Shown: positions 53,865 through 62,610 of the stretch, one piece after another
Position numbering within the stretch: position 1 is the stretch's first letter
Layout of the letters: every line of letters begins with the position of its first letter
DNA from: Bacillus horti
GTDB lineage: Bacteria; Bacillota; Bacilli; Caldalkalibacillales; JCM-10596
DNA length: 64,000 bases
NCBI RefSeq assembly: GCF_030813115.1
Contig: NZ_JAUSTY010000012.1
Location: 62,001-126,000 of the forward strand
Direction of reading: 5' to 3'
The notes under the pieces: model-generated
What the model was told of the DNA's origin: nothing
What the model saw: the letters and a program-made list of their open reading frames with translations, nothing else
The model's database searches: none
Translations under genes and position numbers: made by a program

Positions 53865-54041
53865 ATGTCCATCATGTTTTCAAGTCCGGGATTTTTTTCT
53901 ATGCTCGTTATGGGTATTATCTTTATTATTAGTATAGTTGGAGCAGCCGTTTGGGCTATTTATCACGTGGCAAGCGGAAAGTTCCGTGTTGAGTATGAAG
54001 TGGCGACAGCTGAGCCTAAATCTAATAAGAAGAAGCATTGA
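53865..54041 (+). CDS. Small membrane protein, unknown function
   Basis: A 58-residue protein with one or two closely spaced hydrophobic segments (about 10-36, FFSMLVMGIIFIISIVGAAV) and a basic tail (SNKKKH). GAGGAGG lies seven bases before the ATG at 53865; an ATG at 53859 is too close. No family recognised. A terminator follows. Confidence 0.65.
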   Translation: MSIMFSSPGFFSMLVMGIIFIISIVGAAVWAIYHVASGKFRVEYEVATAEPKSNKKKH

Positions 54042-54064
54042 AGTATTTCAAATTCGCTTCAAAT

Positions 54065-54104
54065 AAGCTGGCTCTTCCTTCGTGTGGCAAGGGCCAGCTT
54101 TCTT
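54065..54104 (+). terminator. Terminator after the small membrane protein gene
   Basis: AAGCTGGC (54065-54072) pairs with GCCAGCTT (54093-54100), followed by TCTTATG. The loop is about 20 bases. Confidence 0.7.
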
Positions 54105-54137
54105 ATGAGTATTGCTGAATAAATAATAATGAACCAT

Positions 54138-54168
54138 AAAAAAAGAGCCTACATTGTAGACTCTTTTA
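54138..54168 (-). terminator. Terminator of the leftward small membrane protein gene
   Basis: On the minus strand AAAAGAGTCTACA pairs with TGTAGGCTCTTTT, ending in a T-run. It sits just beyond the stop at 54181. Confidence 0.75.
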
Positions 54169-54180
54169 TCCGTTCAGCTA

Positions 54181-54372
54181 TTAAGAGCTTTTTGGCTCTG
54201 CTTGTATCATGTTTGCAAAAAGGAAGATAATTAGACCTAGTAATATGCCGTATGGAAGAGAAGTAGCTGCGTTGAACTCATAGCCATTAATACTAGCAAT
54301 AACAAAGCTCGAGGCTAGTGAAAGCACGCCGCCGAAAAGTAAAGCCATAACCAATCCCATAATTTTATTCAT
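54181..54372 (-). CDS. Small two-helix membrane protein (possibly DUF2929/YjzD-like)
   Basis: A 63-residue protein with two hydrophobic helices (about 5-27 and 37-55) separated by NGYEFNAATSLP. This pattern resembles the YjzD/DUF2929 family, but I cannot confirm it. The ATG at 54372 has AGGTGTTGG upstream; an ATG at 54405 is unsupported. Leftward, followed by its own terminator. Confidence 0.65.
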   Translation of the reverse strand: MNKIMGLVMALLFGGVLSLASSFVIASINGYEFNAATSLPYGILLGLIIFLFANMIQAEPKSS

Positions 54373-54541
54373 GACCAACACCTCAGATTTCTCAAAATAT
54401 ATCAAAGACCCGCTTTGATCGCTTAAACTTTTCTACTGTATTCATTGTAAGGAAAAAGAACTAAAAACTCAAGGGGTTTATACAGGATCTTAAACGGATG
54501 TAAGAAAAATGTCATGATTAGACTAGGTACAAGGAGGAGCT

Positions 54542-54859
54542 ATGTACACTATTTTCATTGAATATCGCATACTGAATCATTTGAAAGCGGAGTTTTTATC
54601 GACACACTATCAAACTGTTCAAAATGAAGCTAGGAAAGCTGGAAACACATACACCTTCTTAAAGGGTACTGACCAAGCCGATATTTTTGTAGAGATGCTT
54701 ACTCTTGATTCACTTGAGCAGTATGAGGAGTGGAAGAAGCAATTACAAACAGATGACCCTGCTTTTCTATGGCAGAACATTATTCCATATATTGCTGGAG
54801 GGAAGCATAAATTTCACATGTGGGCTTTTCAAAAGCCAGCTCTTAGTGAGTATACTTAA
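54542..54859 (+). CDS. Conserved hypothetical protein upstream of mutY
   Basis: A soluble 105-residue protein with alternating strands and helices (YTIFIEYRI, an amphipathic helix, DIFVEMLTL, KFHMWAFQK), suggestive of a ferredoxin-like or dimeric alpha/beta-barrel fold. No named family recognised. AAGGAGGAGC lies directly before the ATG. It is 52 bases upstream of mutY in the same direction and could be co-transcribed. Confidence 0.72.
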   Translation: MYTIFIEYRILNHLKAEFLSTHYQTVQNEARKAGNTYTFLKGTDQADIFVEMLTLDSLEQYEEWKKQLQTDDPAFLWQNIIPYIAGGKHKFHMWAFQKPALSEYT

Positions 54860-54911
54860 AATGATTTAAGATTAGTACATCTAGTTATTACTTTTCAAGG
54901 AGATTGCAACA

Positions 54912-56030
54912 ATGAAAGAGCTTAAAGATTTTCCTATTTCACAGTTCCAAGACGCGCTTCTTTCGTGGTTTGAGCGAAACATGCGTGATCTGCCTTGGCG
55001 AAAGGATCGTGACCCGTATAAAATTTGGGTGTCCGAAATTATGCTACAGCAAACACAAGTAGATACGGTCATTCCTTATTTCAATCGTTTTATGGAACGC
55101 TTCCCTAGTTTAGAGGCACTTGCAGAGGCACCAGAGGATGATGTACTTAAGCACTGGGAAGGACTAGGCTACTATTCCAGAGCAAGAAACCTACAGACTG
55201 CCGTAAAAGAGGTTCAAGAACAATACGGAGGGAAAGTACCCGATGAGCCTAATGAGATCGCTAAGCTAAAAGGGGTAGGACCATATACTGCCGGTGCTAT
55301 TTTGAGTATTGCTTATGGCAAACCAGAGCCAGCCGTTGACGGGAATGTGATGCGGGTTTTCTCAAGAATTTTTGCCATTCAAGAGGATATACAGAAGCCA
55401 AAGACAAGAAAGCTTTTTGAAGAGCTAATCAGAGGTCTGATTCCAGAAAACTCCACGTCTTATTTTAATCAGGGTATTATGGAACTAGGGGCATTGATTT
55501 GCAGACCTAAGTCTCCACAGTGTATGTTTTGCCCCGTAATCGAAATGTGTCAAGGCAGAAGTCTTGGAATTGAACAAGAGCTACCTGTGAAGCAGAAGAA
55601 AAAGAAGCCGAAGCTTAAAAAAATGGTCGCAGGTGTAGTATTAGCAAATAATATGGTTTTCATTCGCCAACGCCCTGAGACAGGACTTTTAGCTAAGTTA
55701 TATGAATTTCCTAATTTAGAATGGGAAGCAGATGCGGAGCTTGAAATTAGTAAATATTTATATCAAACGTATGATTTTCAGACAGAGACATCAGCTAGGT
55801 ATGAACATGTACAGCACACTTTTTCACATCTCATTTGGGATATCACTGTGCTTGAGCTTAATTTAGTGGGTGAAGTCGAGCTTGTAGAAGGACAGCTACC
55901 AGTAAGATTAGAGCGACAACCTTTTTTGACAAACGCTGAGGCAGGCTTTTGGGTTACATTAGAAGAGTTAGATCGGTATGCTTTTCCTGTCTCTCATCAA
56001 AAGATAAAAAAGCAACTTCTAGAAAAATAA
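54912..56030 (+). CDS. mutY: Adenine DNA glycosylase MutY
   Basis: A 372-residue repair glycosylase removing adenine from A:8-oxoG mispairs. The catalytic E42 (SEIMLQQTQVDTVIP) and D143 (PAVDGNVMRVFSRI), the helix-hairpin-helix LKGVGPYTAGAI, and the iron-sulfur C-x6-C-x2-C-x5-C (C197, C204, C207, C213) are all intact. A NUDIX-like C-terminal domain (about 230-370) recognises 8-oxoG. AAGGAG precedes the ATG. The downstream sspE-ntdP-ygaD order matches Bacillus. Confidence 0.94.
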   Translation: MKELKDFPISQFQDALLSWFERNMRDLPWRKDRDPYKIWVSEIMLQQTQVDTVIPYFNRFMERFPSLEALAEAPEDDVLKHWEGLGYYSRARNLQTAVKEVQEQYGGKVPDEPNEIAKLKGVGPYTAGAILSIAYGKPEPAVDGNVMRVFSRIFAIQEDIQKPKTRKLFEELIRGLIPENSTSYFNQGIMELGALICRPKSPQCMFCPVIEMCQGRSLGIEQELPVKQKKKKPKLKKMVAGVVLANNMVFIRQRPETGLLAKLYEFPNLEWEADAELEISKYLYQTYDFQTETSARYEHVQHTFSHLIWDITVLELNLVGEVELVEGQLPVRLERQPFLTNAEAGFWVTLEELDRYAFPVSHQKIKKQLLEK

Positions 56031-56375
56031 AAAGAAAAATCCACAGGCGCATGATAGAGATGCCTGTGGAGAGTGAACAAAGGTTAGAGTTTACGTTATT
56101 TAGGTAAAACAAGGTAAAACGTAATCGTTTTGATACGTTAACCTAAGTATAGCTAATAATAACGCCAGTGTAAAGGGAAACGAGTGTAAATTTTGGTATT
56201 GAATTAAAAAAACAGCTTAATCCTCTATATTAAGATACCAAAAATTGACGAAAGCTTAATTAAAATGCTGACAACAAGGGCTACAATGACTTAACTAGCC
56301 ATTTTCTTGGGATGAGCAAGATGAATATTTTCACCTCGATTAGCTCAGATTATAACGTGTGGAGGTGATACCAAA
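56031..56375. other. mutY-sspE spacer (345 bases)
   Basis: It contains a hairpin TCCACAGGC/GCCTGTGGA (56040-56070) whose T-rich side lies on the minus strand. It also has an imperfect long dyad (TTAGGT, AACGTA, TACGTT, ACCTAA; 56100-56146) and a candidate SigG promoter for sspE near 56322. No gene seen. Confidence 0.55.
56322..56352 (+). promoter_or_regulatory. Candidate SigG (forespore) promoter of sspE
   Basis: TGAATA (56322-56327) matches the SigG -35, and CAGATTA (56346-56352) is one base from the CATnnTA -10, with an 18-base gap, 23 bases before the sspE start. Confidence 0.5.
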
Positions 56376-56549
56376 ATGGCTAACAACAAAAACAAATCAC
56401 AAGCAGGTACTGATATTCAAAAAGTAAGACAACAAAACCAACAATCTAATCAAGGACAAAATGCTGAATTTGCTGCTGAAACAAATGCTGCTGAAGTACG
56501 TCAACAAAACCAGCAATCTCAAGCTAAAAAAGGTCAACAACAACAATAA
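56376..56549 (+). CDS. sspE: Gamma-type small acid-soluble spore protein
   Basis: A 57-residue, Gln/Asn-rich protein without cysteine or tryptophan, with two related repeats (KVRQQNQQSNQG and EVRQQNQQSQAK) separated by EFAAETNAAE, the site type cut by the germination protease GPR. Gamma SASPs are amino-acid stores in the spore core and do not bind DNA. GGAGGTG lies ahead of the ATG. The gene shows the organism is an endospore former. A terminator follows. Confidence 0.93.
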   Translation: MANNKNKSQAGTDIQKVRQQNQQSNQGQNAEFAAETNAAEVRQQNQQSQAKKGQQQQ

Positions 56550-56563
56550 GAATAGAACCTTCA

Positions 56564-56590
56564 GGGATGGTCTTAGGACCGTCCCTTTTA
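56564..56590 (+). terminator. Terminator of sspE
   Basis: GGGATGGTC (56564-56572) pairs with GACCGTCCC (56577-56585) with one G-U pair and a TTAG loop, followed by TTTTATA. Confidence 0.85.
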
Positions 56591-56637
56591 TATATAGAAC
56601 AAGCTCAAATACATGATTTTGATGTTAAACAATTCTC

Positions 56638-56943
56638 TTAGACAAATACGTATTGTTGAAAAAGATAAACAGTGAGTACAGAAGCGATTAAAGGGATTAA
56701 AATATTTTTACTATTCCAAGCACATAAAAAAGCAACTAAGGCTCCCATTAAACCGATCATGGGAAAGCTTTGATCTACAGTCAATACTCCAGGGAAAATA
56801 AGAGCCCCCAAGGCGGCGTAAGGAATATAGCTCAGCCATCTTTCAACGATCGGAGGGAAGGAAATCCCTTTTATAAATAGCATCGGTAACATCCTAGGGA
56901 TATATGTAACAACAAACATACCGAATATAAGCCAGTAAATCAT
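56638..56943 (-). CDS. azlD: AzlD-family branched-chain amino acid exporter subunit
   Basis: A membrane protein of 101 residues with three or four helices. The opening MIYWLIFGMFVVTYIPRMLPM with the Pro-Arg pair in the first helix is typical of AzlD. With AzlC it exports leucine and analogues such as azaleucine. Start overlaps the azlC stop by four bases; AGGAG lies upstream. Confidence 0.88.
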   Translation of the reverse strand: MIYWLIFGMFVVTYIPRMLPMLFIKGISFPPIVERWLSYIPYAALGALIFPGVLTVDQSFPMIGLMGALVAFLCAWNSKNILIPLIASVLTVYLFQQYVFV

Positions 56944-57650
56944 ACATTATTCTCCTTACCTACTTTTTGTGGATCCCATAGTAGAACACCTAGGGTAGCG
57001 GCAAAAATCGTTGAAAGTACAATCGCTATTCCTTGTGATAAACCGGGAAACAAGAAATATAGAATAGTGCAAAGGCCAGCACTTGATGAAGCTATAACTA
57101 ATTTCTTGTTAGACTCTTTGATCGCTGGCGTAAGCAGGGCGATAAACATAGCGTATAGGGCTATGCCCATACTATTAATAATCTCTCTTGGAAAAAGTTC
57201 GCCAAACAAACCACCGGTAATTGTACCGATTACCCAGCTTAAATATACAACTAAATTGATGCCAAGTAAGTAGCTAGCCTTAATCGTTTTGCCTTCATGC
57301 TTTAATGACGTTACGACAAATGTTTCATCAGTAATTCCGAAGGATAGCAGAGAGGCCTTCCATCTAGATGTGTTTAGTCTTCTAGATAAGGAGGTACTCA
57401 TTAGTAAATGTCTCAGATTAAGCACAAAGGTTGTTAGAACAATTTCAACCCATCCTGCTGTTGTCCATAAACTTAGAGCAATGAATTGGCTTGCTCCAGC
57501 AAAAACAAAAGCAGACATAGCTGTTGCTTCCACGGGGTGTAGTCCAACGGCAACGGATAAGACTCCAAATGTAATAGATATTGGGATGTAGCCAAGAGCA
57601 ATGGGTAAACCGTCTCTACAGCCATTGGAAAAAGCTTTTTTATTATCCAA
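56940..57650 (-). CDS. azlC: AzlC-family branched-chain amino acid exporter subunit
   Basis: A 236-residue membrane protein. CRDGLPIALGYIPISITFGV at the N-terminus and FVFAGASQFIALSLW, VLNLRHLLMSTSLS are hallmarks of AzlC. It starts with TTG at 57650, with GAAGTGAG about seven bases upstream. The azlCD pair lies leftward between sspE and ntdP, an insertion relative to the B. subtilis order. Confidence 0.88.
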   Translation of the reverse strand: MDNKKAFSNGCRDGLPIALGYIPISITFGVLSVAVGLHPVEATAMSAFVFAGASQFIALSLWTTAGWVEIVLTTFVLNLRHLLMSTSLSRRLNTSRWKASLLSFGITDETFVVTSLKHEGKTIKASYLLGINLVVYLSWVIGTITGGLFGELFPREIINSMGIALYAMFIALLTPAIKESNKKLVIASSSAGLCTILYFLFPGLSQGIAIVLSTIFAATLGVLLWDPQKVGKENNV

Positions 57651-57828
57651 TTAGAACACTCACTTCCGCTAAAAATCTATGTATTATTTCTGATAGCTAT
57701 TATCACATAATTGCAGCATCATGGAAACAAGTTCATTGGCGCAAAGCAGATTTAATTTTTGTTTATAAGGAAAGCAAGAAATATATCTGTCTGAAGCGTT
57801 TCTATTAGAAGTTTGTCCCAAGAAAGAG

Positions 57829-57834
57829 TATAAT
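57829..57834 (+). promoter_or_regulatory. Candidate -10 element for ntdP
   Basis: A perfect TATAAT lies 43 bases before the ntdP ATG; no good -35 is found at 16-18 bases. It is the only likely promoter element I see in the azlC-ntdP spacer. Confidence 0.35.
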
Positions 57835-57876
57835 AATAAAAAGATAAAAACAGGTATAGATTGGAAGGAGAAGACC

Positions 57877-58404
57877 ATGATTAATCCTCATCCGGGACAA
57901 GATATTAAAATTAAAAGCTATAAGCATAACGGAGCTTTACACCGGGTATGGGATAGTTCAACGGTGCTTCAAACAGGAGCAACGAGCTGGATCGTTGGGA
58001 ATGATCGGATTCTAGTTAAGGAATCAGATGGGAATGAATGGCGAACAAGAGAGCCAGCTATTTGTACCTTCGGTAAGGGGCAATGGTTTAATACGATAGG
58101 AATGCTTAGAGAGGATGGGGTTCATTACTATTGTAATATTGGTTCGCCGTATCGTTGGCATAACGACGCTTTACAGTATATCGACTACGATTTGGATGTG
58201 AAAGTGTTCCCAGATATGACCTATACGATTTTAGATCAGGACGAATATGAAGAACATCGCAGACTAATGAATTATCCAGACACGATCATGTATGAAATTA
58301 AACGAGGTCTCGATGAATTGCTTTCACTTATTCACCAAAGGAAGGGACCTTTTGAGGCTGATTATATTGAGAGATGGTACGAGCGATATTTACAGTATAC
58401 TTAA
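57877..58404 (+). CDS. ntdP: Nucleoside tri-/diphosphate phosphatase NtdP (YgaC, DUF402)
   Basis: A 175-residue enzyme of the FomD/DUF402 family. Conserved acidic and aromatic blocks are visible: HRVWDSSTVL, CNIGSPYRWHNDALQYIDYD, DLDVKVFPD and LDQDEYEEHR, which hold the divalent metals. It hydrolyses nucleoside tri- and diphosphates. AAGGAGAAG precedes the ATG. The ygaD-like exporter follows 25 bases later, as in B. subtilis. Confidence 0.9.
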   Translation: MINPHPGQDIKIKSYKHNGALHRVWDSSTVLQTGATSWIVGNDRILVKESDGNEWRTREPAICTFGKGQWFNTIGMLREDGVHYYCNIGSPYRWHNDALQYIDYDLDVKVFPDMTYTILDQDEYEEHRRLMNYPDTIMYEIKRGLDELLSLIHQRKGPFEADYIERWYERYLQYT

Positions 58405-58429
58405 AGGCAACTAGAAGGAGAAGTTCATT

Positions 58430-60181
58430 TTGGATAGTATAAAGCAATATTTTGCCTTCGTCAGACCGTATTGGAAGACGATAGGCGTTACCGTGTTTAT
58501 TGGAATATTAAAATTTGGCTTGCCGCTTATGATTCCATTGCTTTTAAAATACGTAGTGGATGATTTAATCCTTTCCGATCAGTTAACTTCTGAGGAGAAG
58601 GGGATACAGCTCGCTTGGGTGATGGGGGCTGTTTTTATTATTTTTACAGTAGTTCGTTATCCGATTGAGTATTATCGGCAATACTTTGCTCAGCTGGTAG
58701 GGAATAAAATTTTATATGATATCCGAGATCGTTTGTTTGCTCATTTGCAAAAGCTTTCTATTCGTTACTATCATAACAACAAAACGGGAGAGGTCATCTC
58801 ACGCGTTATTCATGATGTTGAACAAACAAAAAACTTTGTCATGACCGGTTTAATGAACTTATGGCTTGATTTTATTACGATTATTATTGCTATCGGGATC
58901 ATGATGTACGCTTTAGATTTCTGGCTCACCATCATAGCGATCTCTATTTTTCCCTTATACGGCATCAGTGTGAAGTATTTTTATCAGCGTTTACGTGCCT
59001 TAACGAGAGAAAGATCACAGGCCTTAGCCCAAATGCAAGGGCATTTGCATGAGCGTGTGCAGGGAATGACCGTTGTCCAAAGCTTTGCGTTAGAGGACCA
59101 AGAGCAAAAGCAATTTGATAAGCAGAATCAGCATTTCTTGAAAAGAGCACTGAGTCATACAAGCTGGAATGCTAAAACATTTGCTGTTGTGAATACCATT
59201 ACAGATATTGCACCTTTGTTAGTTATTGCTTACGGAGGATATCAAGCCATTCAAGGAAATATTTCTGCTGGCGAGATTAGTGCCTTCTTACTTTACCTAG
59301 AACGAATTTACGGGCCGCTGCGAAGACTGGTCAACTCCTCGACAACCCTTACTCAATCCATTGCGTCTATGGATCGTGTGTTCGAGCTTCTGAATCAGGA
59401 GAAAGATATTCAAGGTGGACCAAGAACGCTGGAGCAGAGAAAGGTTCAAGGAAGTGTACAGTTTAAACAAGTCGATTTTCAATATAATGTGGATTCAGCG
59501 CGTGTATTGCGCCAGATTAATCTAGATGTATCCCCAGGAGAAAAAATTGCTCTGGTTGGTATGAGCGGTGGTGGGAAGTCTTCTTTAATTAGCCTGCTAC
59601 CAAGGTTTTATGATGTAAGCAAAGGAGCAATCCTACTTGATGGAGTTGATATTAGGGAGTATGAGCTTGAAGGCTTGCGCCAAAATATAGGGATGGTCTT
59701 TCAGGATTCTATCCTATTCAGTGATTCCATTCGAGAGAACATCATGATGGGGAATACAGGAGCTACAGAAGCTCAAATGATTGCAGCAGCTAAAGCGGCT
59801 AACGCTCATGATTTCATTATGGAGCTCCCTCAGGGCTATGACACGCCAATTGGAGAAAGAGGAGTCAAGCTTTCAGGGGGTCAAAAGCAGCGTGTCTCCA
59901 TAGCTAGGGTGTTTCTAAAGAATCCACCTATCCTGATTCTTGATGAAGCGACATCTGCCTTAGATTTAGAGTCAGAAAAAATGATACAGGATTCCCTTGA
60001 AAGATTAGCGAAGGATAGAACAACCTTTATTGTAGCGCATCGTCTATCTACCATTACTCACGCTGATCGTATTCTATTATTGGAGAACGGACAAATTGTA
60101 GAGGAAGGCTCTCACCTCGAGCTTATGAACAAACGAGGGGCCTATTACAATTTATATCAGATTCAGCAGCTAGATCAGTAG
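58430..60181 (+). CDS. ygaD: ABC-type exporter half-transporter, YgaD-like
   Basis: A 583-residue half-transporter: a six-helix membrane domain (1-about 320) fused to an ATPase domain (about 340-580). Walker A is GMSGGGKSS, the Q-loop lies in MVFQDSILF, the signature is [14 protein letters not shown] and Walker [13 protein letters not shown]. It should work as a homodimer exporting a lipid or drug-like molecule; substrate unknown. TTG start at 58430 with AAGGAGAAG seven bases upstream. Confidence 0.9.
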   Translation: MDSIKQYFAFVRPYWKTIGVTVFIGILKFGLPLMIPLLLKYVVDDLILSDQLTSEEKGIQLAWVMGAVFIIFTVVRYPIEYYRQYFAQLVGNKILYDIRDRLFAHLQKLSIRYYHNNKTGEVISRVIHDVEQTKNFVMTGLMNLWLDFITIIIAIGIMMYALDFWLTIIAISIFPLYGISVKYFYQRLRALTRERSQALAQMQGHLHERVQGMTVVQSFALEDQEQKQFDKQNQHFLKRALSHTSWNAKTFAVVNTITDIAPLLVIAYGGYQAIQGNISAGEISAFLLYLERIYGPLRRLVNSSTTLTQSIASMDRVFELLNQEKDIQGGPRTLEQRKVQGSVQFKQVDFQYNVDSARVLRQINLDVSPGEKIALVGMSGGGKSSLISLLPRFYDVSKGAILLDGVDIREYELEGLRQNIGMVFQDSILFSDSIRENIMMGNTGATEAQMIAAAKAANAHDFIMELPQGYDTPIGERGVKLSGGQKQRVSIARVFLKNPPILILDEATSALDLESEKMIQDSLERLAKDRTTFIVAHRLSTITHADRILLLENGQIVEEGSHLELMNKRGAYYNLYQIQQLDQ

Positions 60182-60197
60182 TACAGAATTATAGTAG

Positions 60198-60255
60198 GCC
60201 TCTTTCAGACAGCATCCTTCGAGTAACAAGGACAGTCAATAAGAAAGAGGCTTAT
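60198..60255 (+). terminator. Probable terminator after the ygaD-like gene
   Basis: GCCTCTTTC (60198-60206) pairs with GAAAGAGGC (60243-60251) around a long loop with AAGGA/TCCTT pairing. Only TTATTTG follows. Confidence 0.6.
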
Positions 60256-60350
60256 TTGTCATGAAGTTGTCACTTTAATAGCCCGAAAGAGTGATTTTAA
60301 TTGTGTATCATTCAGCCTATACTAGTACTGAGAAAATAGGAGTGGAACGT

Positions 60351-61205
60351 ATGAATGAATCACCGATATCCTATAAACAAATAAAATGGCTTATTCTACT
60401 TATCCCAACACTGGCCGTAGGGCTGTGGGAATATATTCGCCACACGCCTGTTATGCTCCGCTATTTATCTATGGAGGCTGGAAACTGGTTAACACCAGTT
60501 ATTGTTTTTTTAGTCACGATGCTCTTTGTGCGTCGTTTATTCGATTATCTTGAGGATATGCAAAAAAGACTTGAAGCGGAAAAAACAAGAAAAATGATGC
60601 TCGAGGAACGAGAAAAAATAGCGCGTGAGCTCCATGACGGAATCGCCCAGTCCTTATTCTTTTTATCAGTTAAATTAAACCGACTGGAGAACAAAGAACC
60701 GATATTACATGAACATACAGATTATCAAAAGGTGCTCAAGACCGTGCAACAGATGCATGATGACGTACGACAGTCGATCTTTAATCTACGAAACTCTCAG
60801 TCTGTTCATCAGCTTCCCTGGACAGAATCTCTTCAAGATTTGATGAATAGCTTGAGAGCAGAGAGTGGTATAGAATTAGAATTTAATTGGGATATTCCTG
60901 AAGAGAAGCTGTCTGTTAAGGATAAAGTAGAGCTTTATGCCTGCCTTAGAGAAAGTATTACGAACATCCGAAAGCATTCACAGGCGTCTCAAGCTAAGGT
61001 CACAGGTATAATCACTTCTACTGGATGGATCTGTACAGTAGAGGATAATGGAGTAGGCTTTGATCCAGAAAATATAGCTGCAAAGGGACGCTACGGCCTT
61101 GAAATCCTTCAAGACAGAGCAAAGGAAATGGACTGGAGAGTCGATCTTTTAAGCTCAGCGACAGGTACGAAGCTAGAGATTAGAAAGGAGCTGGAGCATG
61201 ATTAA
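60351..61205 (+). CDS. Sensor histidine kinase, NarL/LiaS type (HisKA_3)
   Basis: A membrane kinase of 284 residues. Two hydrophobic segments (about 10-27 and 46-62) leave only a short outside loop, the intramembrane-sensing pattern. The phospho-accepting H95 lies in EREKIARELHDGIAQ, and the HATPase part (about 190-284) has LRESITNIRKHSQ and VEDNGVGFDPE. The ATG at 60351 has AGGAGTGG upstream; an earlier in-frame start at 60291 is unsupported. The response regulator gene overlaps its end by eight bases. Confidence 0.9.
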   Translation: MNESPISYKQIKWLILLIPTLAVGLWEYIRHTPVMLRYLSMEAGNWLTPVIVFLVTMLFVRRLFDYLEDMQKRLEAEKTRKMMLEEREKIARELHDGIAQSLFFLSVKLNRLENKEPILHEHTDYQKVLKTVQQMHDDVRQSIFNLRNSQSVHQLPWTESLQDLMNSLRAESGIELEFNWDIPEEKLSVKDKVELYACLRESITNIRKHSQASQAKVTGIITSTGWICTVEDNGVGFDPENIAAKGRYGLEILQDRAKEMDWRVDLLSSATGTKLEIRKELEHD

Positions 61206-61845
61206 ACGCTTTCGAATTCTCATTGCTGACGATAGCTTACATGCCAGAGAAGGAATTAGGGAAATTATCGAGGAGCACCATGATTTTGAAATCGTTGGAG
61301 AGGCGAAAAATGGTTTGGAAGCTATCCAGCTTACGGAACAGCTTATGCCAGACTTAATTTTAATGGACATTAATATGCCAAAGCTCGATGGCTTTGAGGC
61401 AACGAGGGTAATTAAGAACAAATTTCCTTACGTGAAGGTTGTAATTATCACCGTTTCTGACGAAGTTACAGACCTATTTGAGGCGTTGAAAAGAGGGGCA
61501 CAGGGCTATCTATTAAAGAATCTTCACCCTTCCACCTGGTACGATTATCTCTATGCTTTTGCTCAGGATGAGGTTCCGATGTCTAAGGATCTTGCCCTTA
61601 AGATTCTGCAGGAGTTTAACGTTGTGGAGAAGCAGGCTCCAAAGAAACAATCTCCCTTATCACAAAGAGAGCAGGAGGTTCTGCAATTGGTTGCCGAAGG
61701 TTCTACAAATAAAGAGATTTCTACCAAGCTGAGTATTTCAGAGAATACCGTTAAGAATCATTTGAAAAATATCATGCAAAAGCTCCATTTGGAAAATCGA
61801 GTCCAGCTCACCCGTTATGCTTACGAGCAGGGATGGATGACTTAA
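61198..61845 (+). CDS. NarL/FixJ-family response regulator
   Basis: A 215-residue regulator: a receiver domain (1-about 120) with D11, D12 and phospho-acceptor D57 (LILMDINMPKLDGF), and a LuxR-type helix-turn-helix (about 148-210; LSQREQEVLQLVAEGSTNKE, LSISENTVKNHLKNIMQKLH). Translation is coupled to the kinase gene. The SCO-like gene follows 45 bases later, so the pair may control that cluster (inference from layout). Confidence 0.91.
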   Translation: MIKRFRILIADDSLHAREGIREIIEEHHDFEIVGEAKNGLEAIQLTEQLMPDLILMDINMPKLDGFEATRVIKNKFPYVKVVIITVSDEVTDLFEALKRGAQGYLLKNLHPSTWYDYLYAFAQDEVPMSKDLALKILQEFNVVEKQAPKKQSPLSQREQEVLQLVAEGSTNKEISTKLSISENTVKNHLKNIMQKLHLENRVQLTRYAYEQGWMT

Positions 61846-61890
61846 GAAGAATACGAACAAGAGGTTGAATAAAGAGGTGTAAAAAGACTG

Positions 61891-62520
61891 ATGCAGTTGA
61901 CTTCAAAAAAATATTTTCTGATTTTATGTGGGATGATGATCTTCAGCGTTTTAATCATAGGGCTACTATGGATGTATGTCTCAGATGCGAATCAAAAGCT
62001 AGACGTTTTAGATCAGATCAATAGCTTTGAATTGGATGAGGTTCTAACCGAAACCAGCTATCAGTCTGACAATGATAAAATCAAACTAATTGCTTTTATC
62101 TTTATTCACTGTCCTGACGGTGTATGTCCTATGACGTTACAGGATTTTTCTCAGCTGCAGGATCAATTAAAGGAGCAAAATAAATTTGGACAAGAGGTAG
62201 AACTGTTAGCCATTACGTTTGATCCTCTACGTGATACGCCTGAAGCTTTGCAGGAGTACGCTCAGCACTTTAATGTAGACTCAAAGGGCTGGAGGTTCTT
62301 AAGAGGTTCAGAGGAAGTAACGGAGCAGATTGCTTCAGACTTGAAATTCTTCTATGCCTTTGAGGACACAGGAGAAGGCATGCACTCAACCACGATGTTT
62401 TTAGTTGATCAAAACCATCAAGTTAGATCTTATTATTCAATGAGTTCAGCCAGCGAGAGTATGAATCAGGAAAAAATCTTAAGAGATATAGATACGCTTA
62501 TTAAAGAAAAATCTGAGTAA
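61891..62520 (+). CDS. SCO1/SenC/PrrC-family thioredoxin-fold protein
   Basis: A membrane-anchored protein of 209 residues: an uncleaved or cleavable N-terminal helix (about 8-30) and a SCO fold outside. The copper/redox residues are C74 and C79 in HCPDGVCPMTL and H165 in GMHSTTMFLVD. The cysteine pair is spaced C-x4-C, one residue longer than the usual C-x3-C. SCO proteins deliver copper to the CuA site of cytochrome oxidase or act as thiol oxidoreductases. Ribosome-binding site AGAGGTG is a little far from the ATG. Confidence 0.86.
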   Translation: MQLTSKKYFLILCGMMIFSVLIIGLLWMYVSDANQKLDVLDQINSFELDEVLTETSYQSDNDKIKLIAFIFIHCPDGVCPMTLQDFSQLQDQLKEQNKFGQEVELLAITFDPLRDTPEALQEYAQHFNVDSKGWRFLRGSEEVTEQIASDLKFFYAFEDTGEGMHSTTMFLVDQNHQVRSYYSMSSASESMNQEKILRDIDTLIKEKSE

Positions 62521-62610
62521 AACACGTCATCAACGGAGAAATTGGACAGCTGGAAAGCTCATAAGATTCGTATTGATGATCATATGGAATGATAAAAAGG
62601 AGTGTTAAAA

